64,000 nucleotides of DNA from positions 176,460-240,459 of the forward strand of contig NZ_JACHWZ010000008.1 of assembly GCF_014191725.1 (NCBI RefSeq), given 5' to 3'. The notes below the pieces were generated by a model that had not been told where the DNA came from, made no database searches, and saw nothing but the letters and a program-made list of their open reading frames with translations. Within the stretch, counting starts at the first letter, position 1, and the number at the start of each line of letters is the position of its first letter. The translations under genes were made by a program, and so were the position numbers. This document shows, in pieces, positions 18,556 to 26,040 of the stretch. Source of the stretch: Microbulbifer rhizosphaerae. Lineage in GTDB: Bacteria > Pseudomonadota > Gammaproteobacteria > Pseudomonadales > Cellvibrionaceae.

Positions 18556-20694
18556 TTAGCCAAGGGTTTGGTTCAATTGAATAGCTCTCCACTGATAACG
18601 TTGTAGCGTTATCCGGATAGACTTTATGGATTTTGACGAAATAGCATCGATTACCCCCTTCGGCAACCTTAAGGCACGCTCCTGGTCACTCATATTGATG
18701 GCAATCCAAAACTTCTCACCCTTCTTATTATTCCGCGGACTTACCACCACACCGGGAGCGGCATCGTAACGTTCCTTTACTCCGGCCATATCCGCGTAAT
18801 GGTTGATCAGGTTGTTAATGAGTATTTGGCCTTGCTCTCCATGGGGCTGAGCCCCGAGAACAACTACGCGGCCTTTCCCGATCTTACGCTCCGTGATAAA
18901 CGCGTACCCTTTGGCAACTCCCGTCTCGATCGTGCCTATTCGTCTTACTCCATCTTTTACCTTCATCGCAGAGCACCAACCACTCAGTGGCGCAGTGACA
19001 TCCAATGCACTACCTGTGGAATCCGTTTGGGTTAACGGCACCACGAATTCAGTACTGATTCCAGCCAACTCATCGAGCAACCCCAGACCGGCAGTGGTTG
19101 GTACCGTATGCTCAACTGAGCGGATGCCAGTGACAGGACCAGCGATCCAAACACCCCCTGCCTTGACAAACTTCAACACTCGGGAAATAAAGGCTTCGCT
19201 GACATACGGCATCGCCGGGGTGATCAGCAGTTTCAGGTTATCAAGCGCGGCATTTTCGAAGCGTACATCGCGATGGAAACCCAAATCACGCACGGTGGCA
19301 TGCCACATCTCGATAACACCGCGATAGCGCGTGGGAAACCCCTCGCGTCTGTCCAGGGCTTCGGTTTCAATCATGGCCCTGGCGTGATCGGAATAAGTAA
19401 TGGCCACCTCGGCCGGGGCAACGGTACTATCGACCAGTAAAGGTTCCAGTTGCTTCCTCGACGCGTTGAGTTTCTCCACTTCCTTATAGCCGATACTCGG
19501 CTTAAACCAGGCGCTCATTACCGCGCTGTGGGGGAGTTCGGCGCCCGTGCGCTGTTGCCGCCATAACCAATAACAGAATGCCTCACCACCCAAGGCGTAT
19601 GTCAACACGGCTTCCGCTGGCAGGAATCCTTCGGGGTGTGGTGGCTGATGATTGCCCAGCCAGCCGTTGTGGGACACGCTGGTTTCCATTAGCCAGAAAG
19701 GGCGGCCGGGAATAGCCGCCCGGTATAAATCAGAACGAAATACCAGGGCACCCCATTGTTCATCGGTTGGATAAGCATCATAAGAGGCGAAGTCCAGGGC
19801 CTCCATGGAGCGCTCGTGGTGAATATTAAACGCCGGGTTGTCATTATGCGTTATGGGTGCACTGGAGTATTCCCGGATGATTCCACTCTGGTCCTTCATG
19901 AAATCCGAAATACTTTCGCGGTTGAACATACGATAAGCGGTACTTAACGATGCGTTATGGAGAAAAGGCGTTTTCAGTGGAGCAGGCACCTGCTCAAAGC
20001 TTTGGTAATATTGACTCCAGATATGGGTTCCCCAGGCCTGGTTAAGTCGATCTATGGTGCCGAAGCGCTTTCTTAACCAACGATGCCAGGAGGCGATAGC
20101 GGCATCGCTGAAATCCTCCGCCACATGGGCTTTCATCTCGTTGTCCAATTGCCAGGCTATCAACGCGGGATGTTGGCCCAGTTGCTGTGCCATGGCTTTG
20201 ATGATGTTGAAGCAGGCCTCTTTTACATCAGGGTGTTCATAACTGGCGTGTTGGCGAGCTCCGTGGATTAAAATATCACCATCAGAATTTTTATGGCACC
20301 GTTCAGGGTGGTTGTGTGTCAGCCAAATGGGAGGTGTGGCGGTCGGAGTGCAAAGCACAACGTCAATACCGGCAGCATGGAACTTGTCCATAACCATCTC
20401 AAAAAAGTCGAGAGAAATTTTGCCGCGCGCCGGCTCCATGGTTGACCAGGAAAACTCACCCATACGGGCTACGTTGATATCCAACTTCTTCATTTCAATG
20501 ATATCGCGATCAATATCTTCTTCGGGCCAAAGCTCCGGGTAGTAGGCAACACCGTGATACAGTTTTTTTATCCTGTAATCTGAGCGCCGCATGGATTTAG
20601 CGGGCGTGGCGGACAGCAATCCGGAGTGGGCGGCAAGACCCAGAGCGGCGACTGAACCGCCCAGGCGAAAAATATCACGGCGACTGCACTTCAT
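18556..20694 (-). CDS. Tat-exported GH42 beta-galactosidase
   Basis: A 712-residue glycoside hydrolase family 42 enzyme, probably trimming galactose from RG-I side chains or RG-derived oligosaccharides. CSRRDIFRLGG at residues 4-13 is a twin-arginine signal, so it should be exported folded. The catalytic acid/base is E186 in WQLDNEM and the nucleophile is E337 in WLMETSVS. The YHGVAYYPELWPEED start of the TIM barrel, a beta-galactosidase trimerisation-like domain (about 385-600) and a short C-terminal beta domain follow the family order. The nearest named relative in known RG-I operons is B. subtilis YesZ, which is cytoplasmic; the Tat signal is a difference. It is 10 bp from the upstream DUF1961 gene. 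Confidence 0.86.
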   Translation of the reverse strand: MKCSRRDIFRLGGSVAALGLAAHSGLLSATPAKSMRRSDYRIKKLYHGVAYYPELWPEEDIDRDIIEMKKLDINVARMGEFSWSTMEPARGKISLDFFEMVMDKFHAAGIDVVLCTPTATPPIWLTHNHPERCHKNSDGDILIHGARQHASYEHPDVKEACFNIIKAMAQQLGQHPALIAWQLDNEMKAHVAEDFSDAAIASWHRWLRKRFGTIDRLNQAWGTHIWSQYYQSFEQVPAPLKTPFLHNASLSTAYRMFNRESISDFMKDQSGIIREYSSAPITHNDNPAFNIHHERSMEALDFASYDAYPTDEQWGALVFRSDLYRAAIPGRPFWLMETSVSHNGWLGNHQPPHPEGFLPAEAVLTYALGGEAFCYWLWRQQRTGAELPHSAVMSAWFKPSIGYKEVEKLNASRKQLEPLLVDSTVAPAEVAITYSDHARAMIETEALDRREGFPTRYRGVIEMWHATVRDLGFHRDVRFENAALDNLKLLITPAMPYVSEAFISRVLKFVKAGGVWIAGPVTGIRSVEHTVPTTAGLGLLDELAGISTEFVVPLTQTDSTGSALDVTAPLSGWCSAMKVKDGVRRIGTIETGVAKGYAFITERKIGKGRVVVLGAQPHGEQGQILINNLINHYADMAGVKERYDAAPGVVVSPRNNKKGEKFWIAINMSDQERALRLPKGVIDAISSKSIKSIRITLQRYQWRAIQLNQTLG

Positions 20695-20703
20695 AGGAAT
20701 TCC

Positions 20704-21450
20704 TCAGTCTTGTGTTAAGTACGTATTGAGCGACCACACTTTGAAGTTTCGATATTGAAAGCGGGTCCATTTCATCTGTCGGAAACCTATCTTCCCAGCC
20801 CCCAGGACCGGCTTATTGCTGCCGTCATCGATGTAGTCAATGACCTTCCTTCCATCGACATACATGGCAATATGGGCCCTGTCCTTTATCAGACGGACTT
20901 TATGGATTTTTGTGGAGCGGGTGGGGATGCCATCGCCCCCCTCCTGAAGCAGCGTAAATGTATTGTTTTTACGCAGGTTCGCGTGGCCCCTGCCCGGGTT
21001 GTGCGCGGCATTGGCGTAGTAGGAGATATGGTAGCTGCGTATCTTCCCCTGCGTGTACTGGTCAAAGGTCCCATCTCTCGACGGCAGGCCGGGATCAAAT
21101 ATATCCTGCCCTCCCTCACCGCTGGCAGCGAGAAAGACTATAACCAGGCCTGCCTCCGGATTGAGGTTCTGCGCTTCCCACTCCGCCACAAAGGCGTCCG
21201 GAAAGTCTTCCGGGCACCAGAATACATGATGCATTTCCTCGCCTGGCGAGTACATCTGCATCCATCCATTGTCAAAGGCCAATACACCCGGGCCCTCCAT
21301 CACCCAGCCGTCGACGCTTGCCGGCTCGCTCATATCTGCCCGGTAGAGAAGTTCACCCTTGTTGATGTATTCGCCGAAGTCACGAACGTTCTTTTGGGCC
21401 AACGCGGGTACGCAGATAAAGGCAAGGAACAAAAGGCTGAAGAAACGCAT
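20704..21450 (-). CDS. Exported DUF1961 (YesU-like) protein
   Basis: A 248-residue protein with a signal peptide (residues 1-18, ends ALA) and a concanavalin-like beta-sandwich of the DUF1961 family. The family's DNGWMQMYSP, HHVFWCPEDFPDAFVAEWE and Y-rich HISYYANAAHNPGRGHANLRKN segments are seen. YesU of B. subtilis belongs here and sits in an RG-I operon, but its reaction is not established. In this locus it lies between the double acetylesterase and the GH42 gene, with gaps of 20 and 9 bp. Binding or hydrolysis of an RG-I fragment in the periplasm is the likely role; I cannot choose between them. Confidence 0.75.
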   Translation of the reverse strand: MRFFSLLFLAFICVPALAQKNVRDFGEYINKGELLYRADMSEPASVDGWVMEGPGVLAFDNGWMQMYSPGEEMHHVFWCPEDFPDAFVAEWEAQNLNPEAGLVIVFLAASGEGGQDIFDPGLPSRDGTFDQYTQGKIRSYHISYYANAAHNPGRGHANLRKNNTFTLLQEGGDGIPTRSTKIHKVRLIKDRAHIAMYVDGRKVIDYIDDGSNKPVLGAGKIGFRQMKWTRFQYRNFKVWSLNTYLTQD

Positions 21451-21470
21451 TTTTTGGTACTCCGGGCCTT

Positions 21471-23006
21471 CTACAGGGCCAGCAAGGGTTTCAGCTGCAG
21501 CGCCACCACTTCTGCATTCAGCTCAGCCCCGGATTTGCTGGTGTGCGTGTGCTTATCGGCAAACAGCTTTTCGACCTGGCGCCTGCCCAGGCGGTTGTAT
21601 TTGTCTGAAACCAGTTGGTAGAGGTCGATAAAGGGGCTCTGGCTCTGGCGGGCAACCTGCAAGGCCCACTGGGGATAGCTGTCGGTGGCTTCCTGGATCA
21701 GCCCGTCGCGCCATGCTTTTCTCGGCACAGGCGAACAGACGATGGTGGTGATTCCCCGGGCTTTCGCCTGGCCGATCATCTGACGCAGATACCAGCCGTA
21801 ACTGTGTACCCTTTCCGCTTCTCCGGTGAGCAGGTTGTCGATGTCTTCATACTCCTCCCCTACTCCAGGAATGGTGCCGCGCGCCCTGGTCTCGTCATTT
21901 AGCGGCGCTGCGTCGTTATGGCCGAACTGCAGCAGCACCACATCGCCTGCCTTCATCATATTCAGTGCCCGCTGCCAGTGGCCGCCGGTGACAAAGGTAC
22001 GGCTGCTCAGCCCGCCGACGGCGCGATTGACAATGTTATGGCTTTTTGTACTCAGTTTTTCGTCCAGATAGTCCCCCCAGCCCCATTCCCCGTTGGCGCC
22101 ATCGCCGGCACCATTGCGCACGGTGGAATCGCCAACGAGGAATATGCTCGACTTCCTGGCGTCGGCGGGGAATGGCAGTCTCAGCCACGCCCACTCCCGA
22201 GGCTCGATCTGCTGGCCCAGTTCGGAGAACCAGGCAGATTCCAAGCCCGGGCGCAGCCCCTTGAGGCCAGCGATGATGGTCTGCGCATGCAGGTGTGCCC
22301 CCTCGGTGGCAAAATGGGTGTGGTCCTTGGGGTAGAGTTCAGCGGCCTTTTCCGGGCCCATCTGTTCGAGCAGGTCGGCCATGGGGTTGGTCACATCAAT
22401 AAATGCGATATCCAGTTCCCAGGCAAGTTGATAACTCCAGTAACCATACTGTCCCGATCCGCGTTCTATACGGCTTGACTTCCACCGGTTTCTGGCGGTT
22501 AGCGAAAGAAGTACAGGCACCGCGTTTTTTGCGCGGACATCGGCAATCATATGCCGGATATAGTGCCCGAAAGTATAAACCGTTTCCTCTTTGCCGGTTT
22601 GCAGGTTCAATATTTCTATACTGTCGTCGCCCACACCGGGCAGGCTTCCCCGGGCTTTCTCTTTATCGTTGATCTTTCCGGCATCGTTATGACCAAACTG
22701 TATCAGGACAATGTCGTCCTCTGCGAGATCATCTACCAGTTTCTGCCAATGTCCTTCCGTTATAAAAGTTCGACTGCTTCTTCCCCCACGCGCGCGATTG
22801 ATAACATTGACTTTATTTACATCAAAATACCGCGATAATACTCCGCCCCAACCCTGGTGATTGGTATTTTCGTAGCTGGCAGCGGTTGAATCACCGGCGA
22901 TGTAAATGCTCGGTAATTTACTCTCGTCGGCGCTGCTGACAGGGGAGAGCTGAGCGAGAATCAGGGAAAATATTGTCCCTATTATTCTTGAATAATTTTT
23001 TGACAT
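21471..23006 (-). CDS. Exported double-domain SGNH/GDSL acetylesterase (tandem CE12-like)
   Basis: A 511-residue protein with a signal peptide (about 1-26) and two complete SGNH hydrolase domains. Domain 1 (about 30-260) has GDSTAASYEN, NRARGGRSSRTF, QFGHNDAG and KDHTHFA. Domain 2 (about 285-511) has GDSTVRNGAG, NRAVGGLSSRTF, QFGHNDAAPLN and DKHTHTS. Both keep Ser, Gly, Asn and Asp-His, so both should be active. CE12 rhamnogalacturonan acetylesterases are usually single-domain, so this is an internal duplication or fusion. It could process two neighbouring acetyl groups (O-2 and O-3) or different substrates. It lies downstream of the kduD relic in the same operon. Confidence 0.85.
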   Translation of the reverse strand: MSKNYSRIIGTIFSLILAQLSPVSSADESKLPSIYIAGDSTAASYENTNHQGWGGVLSRYFDVNKVNVINRARGGRSSRTFITEGHWQKLVDDLAEDDIVLIQFGHNDAGKINDKEKARGSLPGVGDDSIEILNLQTGKEETVYTFGHYIRHMIADVRAKNAVPVLLSLTARNRWKSSRIERGSGQYGYWSYQLAWELDIAFIDVTNPMADLLEQMGPEKAAELYPKDHTHFATEGAHLHAQTIIAGLKGLRPGLESAWFSELGQQIEPREWAWLRLPFPADARKSSIFLVGDSTVRNGAGDGANGEWGWGDYLDEKLSTKSHNIVNRAVGGLSSRTFVTGGHWQRALNMMKAGDVVLLQFGHNDAAPLNDETRARGTIPGVGEEYEDIDNLLTGEAERVHSYGWYLRQMIGQAKARGITTIVCSPVPRKAWRDGLIQEATDSYPQWALQVARQSQSPFIDLYQLVSDKYNRLGRRQVEKLFADKHTHTSKSGAELNAEVVALQLKPLLAL

Positions 23007-23053
23007 GTGTGTCTACCCTGTCACGATTGTTTAAATAACCGGAATCGCGGAAC

Positions 23054-23213
23054 TCATCTTGCCAACCAGCCGCCATCAATGGCGAGAACATGGCCATTCA
23101 CATAGTCACTGGCTTCGCACCGGCGCCGGACCCTTCGCGGCCAGCACCCGTGGCCAATGTGGTTTTACCTTGCAGCGAAAAAACAGGTTGGCCAGAGACA
23201 TATCGTTGTCCAT
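23054..23213 (-). pseudogene. Remnant of kduD (2-dehydro-3-deoxy-D-gluconate 5-dehydrogenase)
   Basis: A 160-bp relic between the symporter and the double acetylesterase. The minus strand starts MSLANLF; after removal of one T from a T-run it continues SLQGKTTLATGAG, which is the N-terminus of KduD-type short-chain dehydrogenases. About 20 codons later, in another frame, it jumps to EASDYVNGHVLAIDGGWLAR-stop, the KduD C-terminus. Some 200 central codons are missing. So it is a deleted, frameshifted kduD. KduD acts on unsaturated uronate breakdown products, the other half of RG-I, so the gene once fitted this operon. Confidence 0.72.
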
Positions 23214-23250
23214 TGTCAGTGTTACCTCTGATTTATCCGGCTTTCGAGGT

Positions 23251-24801
23251 TTATATCGGGGAGTCGGTGCGGGGTGCTCCATCGGCAGGCGCCCCGGCCT
23301 CGGAAACGCTCTTTCCCACAGAGTTGTTGCCCCACAGCATCTCATAGGGCCAACCGGACAGATCTTCGACAATCGCTTGATTCTCGCTGGTCGAAGGGGT
23401 GCTTTCGCCCTGCTTGAAGCGCTCTATCTCCGACATAAGTACTGCATGGGTCTCCTTGCTGATCTTGAATTTGGTCGATACCCAGAACCCCAGAAGTAGA
23501 ACCAACATGGGCCCTATTACCAGGGTGGCTGCTATAGTCGTAATCGCTTGCTCGCTTTGTGTTTCGGCACCGGACACAAAGCCGCCGGCTTCGAGCACGA
23601 TACCGACAAACATTACCGCGACCGCCTGGGTGGCCTTGCGGATAAAGGTCATTACCCCGGCAAAACTACCCTCACGCCGCCGCGCGGTCACAATTTGATC
23701 GACATCCGCCATGTAGTTGTAGGTATTCCAGGGGATGTAGTTGAGTGCGCCCCGGCCGAGGCCGGCGAAAATCAGAGCTCCGATCAGCCAGTATTGACTG
23801 AAGCCGTCACTCAGAAGATAGAGGGAAAGCAGCCCCAGGATACCCAGAATATAGAAGTAAATGGCAACCCGATAACTGGGCGCAGGCCCAAAACGAACAA
23901 CCATTGGAATTGCTATAGCAACAGCGGCCAGTTGCGCAACGTAAGTTAATGCCATCATTTCGGAGGCGATCACTAATGTTCCACCGATGGCGAATACGAC
24001 AAAGTAAGTGAAGGCTGCGTTAAAAATATCCTGGCTTATATAACCACCCAGGTACATACCAAGATGCAGACGGAAAGCGCGAATACGCAAGGTAGAACTT
24101 AAATTGAGAAAAAGGGATTTCAATGTTCCCGCTAGAGTCCAGTTCTCATCGGGTTGCTCTTCCTCCGGACGCTCTGCGGGGTCGCGCTCCCACGTATAGG
24201 CCCAGACGATGAAGACAACCACCATAAATGCGATGGAAAAAATAGTACCCATTACCAGGAAGGTCGATGCTGAATCCTTGCCTCCGGCAATGCCGACGAT
24301 CCAGCTGGGAAGAATTCCGGCGAATATGGCCGATATCTGGCCAGTCAGTATTCGTGCTCCGGCAAGCTTTGCCTTCTTCTTATAGTCATCGGTCATTTCC
24401 GCAGCGAGGGTTTCATAGGGAATGATGACAGATGCATACAGCAGTTCGAAAAATACGTAGGTGACGAGGTAATAGAGATACTCCTGGCCACTGACCCACA
24501 TTAACGCAAAGCTTGGCAGTAACGGGATTGACGACAGCAAGAAGACTCGCCTGCGGCCAAACCTTTTACCGATACGGGTTTTTCCCAAACCGTCGGATAT
24601 GTGGCCAATCAGCGGACTGGCGACGGCGTCCAGAATACGGGCGATCGCAAAGATCGAGGCGGCCTGAACCGTCGTCAAACCACAGAAGGTGGTATAGAAA
24701 AACAGTATCCAGCCGCTGATCACGGCCATGGATCCGGCACCCAGAACGTCATTGAGCCCGTAGGCGACGTAGTTCACCGGCTTTAGTTCGCGCTTCGTCA
24801 T
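23251..24801 (-). CDS. GPH-family (MelB-like) sugar:cation symporter
   Basis: A 516-residue inner-membrane transporter with 12 predicted membrane segments. It probably imports unsaturated RG disaccharides or other RG-I products for the cytoplasmic GH105 enzyme. It fits the glycoside-pentoside-hexuronide family: the N-terminal KPVNYVAYGLNDVLGAG, RILDAVASPLIGHISDGLGKTRIGKRFGRRR (loop 2-3 with conserved Asp and basic residues) and the second-half ALNYIPWNTYNYMADV segment. The C-terminal 60 residues are polar and cytoplasmic. The first Met of the frame is one codon earlier. It is encoded 105 bp after GH105 and just before the kduD relic. Confidence 0.85.
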   Translation of the reverse strand: MTKRELKPVNYVAYGLNDVLGAGSMAVISGWILFFYTTFCGLTTVQAASIFAIARILDAVASPLIGHISDGLGKTRIGKRFGRRRVFLLSSIPLLPSFALMWVSGQEYLYYLVTYVFFELLYASVIIPYETLAAEMTDDYKKKAKLAGARILTGQISAIFAGILPSWIVGIAGGKDSASTFLVMGTIFSIAFMVVVFIVWAYTWERDPAERPEEEQPDENWTLAGTLKSLFLNLSSTLRIRAFRLHLGMYLGGYISQDIFNAAFTYFVVFAIGGTLVIASEMMALTYVAQLAAVAIAIPMVVRFGPAPSYRVAIYFYILGILGLLSLYLLSDGFSQYWLIGALIFAGLGRGALNYIPWNTYNYMADVDQIVTARRREGSFAGVMTFIRKATQAVAVMFVGIVLEAGGFVSGAETQSEQAITTIAATLVIGPMLVLLLGFWVSTKFKISKETHAVLMSEIERFKQGESTPSTSENQAIVEDLSGWPYEMLWGNNSVGKSVSEAGAPADGAPRTDSPI

Positions 24802-24905
24802 CATCGCACCTATTAGGTATCGTGTTTTTATTGTCTATCGAACTTACGTTTTTATTATATGTAGTCAGTAGGGTGCGTACAGCGCACCCTACTGACTCCC
24901 GGTGA

Positions 24906-26021
24906 TTAGATGTAGTAGTTCATAGTTTCAACCAGCGCCAGAATCGCCATCGACTGCCCGTAGGGCATGGAGGTCAGCGGAATATCCCGGTACCCCTGCA
25001 GGTCATCAAACACAGGTGTTCCAAAAGATACCTGCTGCAACTCTCCGCTTTCATCAATATTGTCCAGTACGGCTTTTACGGCCCTGATTCCGGGCTCCTC
25101 ATATTTCTTCGGCAGATAGCCTTTGCGAACGGCTTTCAATATACCGTAGGCAAACCCTGCTGCGGCCGATGCCTCCAGGTAGGAGTCCCGGTCGTCGAGC
25201 AATGTATGCCACAGGCCGCTGTCATGCTGGCAACCGACCAGGGCCTTTACCTGTGATTCCAGTGTTTCAATAAGGAACTGCCTCAGACCATCGGACGGTT
25301 CCAGGTCGAGCAGTTCTATAAATTCGGGTATGGCGATGGTGACCCAGCAGTTGCCCCGTGCCCAGAGGGCATCGGCGAAGTTGTGCCGGCCGTCAAAGGT
25401 CCAGCCGTGATACCACAAACCGGTTTTCCGGTCCGCCAGGTATTTGATATGCAGCATAAATTGCCGCTTGGCTTCTTCGACATAGTGTGGGCGATCCAGC
25501 AGGAGGCCGATTTTGGCCAGCGGCAGCACGCTCATCATCAGCGTGTCGTCCCACAATTGCTGGTAGTTCTCCGAGTTGTAGACGATATGCTGCAGCCCGT
25601 TTTCCTCGGTGCGCGGCATATCCCGCATAATCCATTCGGCCCACACATCCAGGTAGGGCAGGTAACTCCGTTCACCGGTGCGTTCCTGCAGGTAGGCCAG
25701 GGTCAGGAAGGGAGCAACAGTATTGACATTTTTGGTCGTGGTTCCCTCGGCGAAGCGGTCCCTGAACCAAGCTTCAATGATGTCCTTCGACTTCTCGTTG
25801 CCGGTGATATCCCAGTATTTGAGCAGACCGTAGAGGCCGATACCGTGGGTCCACTCCCAGCCGCTCCACCCCTTGGTATCTATCACCCGGCCATCTTCCA
25901 GCTCAAGAAGAAATTCTCCACTTTCATCGGTGATATTGACGAGGTTTTCGATCAGTTTTTCAATGCTGTCTTGAACCGTATCGTAGGATATATCGTGCGC
26001 AATCTTTGGCATATTGTTCAC
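24906..26021 (-). CDS. GH105 unsaturated rhamnogalacturonyl hydrolase
   Basis: A 371-residue cytoplasmic enzyme that removes the 4,5-unsaturated galacturonyl residue from RG disaccharides made by lyases, giving L-rhamnose. There is no signal peptide. The alpha/alpha-barrel pattern is clear: GWSGWEWTHGIGLYGL (about 51-67), NYQQLWDDTLMM (about 152-163), HGWTFDGRHNFADALWARGNCW and SAAAGFAYGI. D159 in WDDT should be the general acid, by comparison with D143 of YteR (aligned by eye). Start alternatives at Met 1 and Met 4 both fit. It follows the PL26-like gene by 19 bp, so the two are co-transcribed. Confidence 0.9.
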   Translation of the reverse strand: MNNMPKIAHDISYDTVQDSIEKLIENLVNITDESGEFLLELEDGRVIDTKGWSGWEWTHGIGLYGLLKYWDITGNEKSKDIIEAWFRDRFAEGTTTKNVNTVAPFLTLAYLQERTGERSYLPYLDVWAEWIMRDMPRTEENGLQHIVYNSENYQQLWDDTLMMSVLPLAKIGLLLDRPHYVEEAKRQFMLHIKYLADRKTGLWYHGWTFDGRHNFADALWARGNCWVTIAIPEFIELLDLEPSDGLRQFLIETLESQVKALVGCQHDSGLWHTLLDDRDSYLEASAAAGFAYGILKAVRKGYLPKKYEEPGIRAVKAVLDNIDESGELQQVSFGTPVFDDLQGYRDIPLTSMPYGQSMAILALVETMNYYI

Positions 26022-26040
26022 TTCTCTTCGATCATTGCTT

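Noticed and set aside
23106..23372. Intact small protein of 88 residues
   Set aside because: Its 3' half is the frameshifted kduD N-terminus and its 5' half overlaps the symporter C-terminus on the same strand. It is better explained as the pseudogene.
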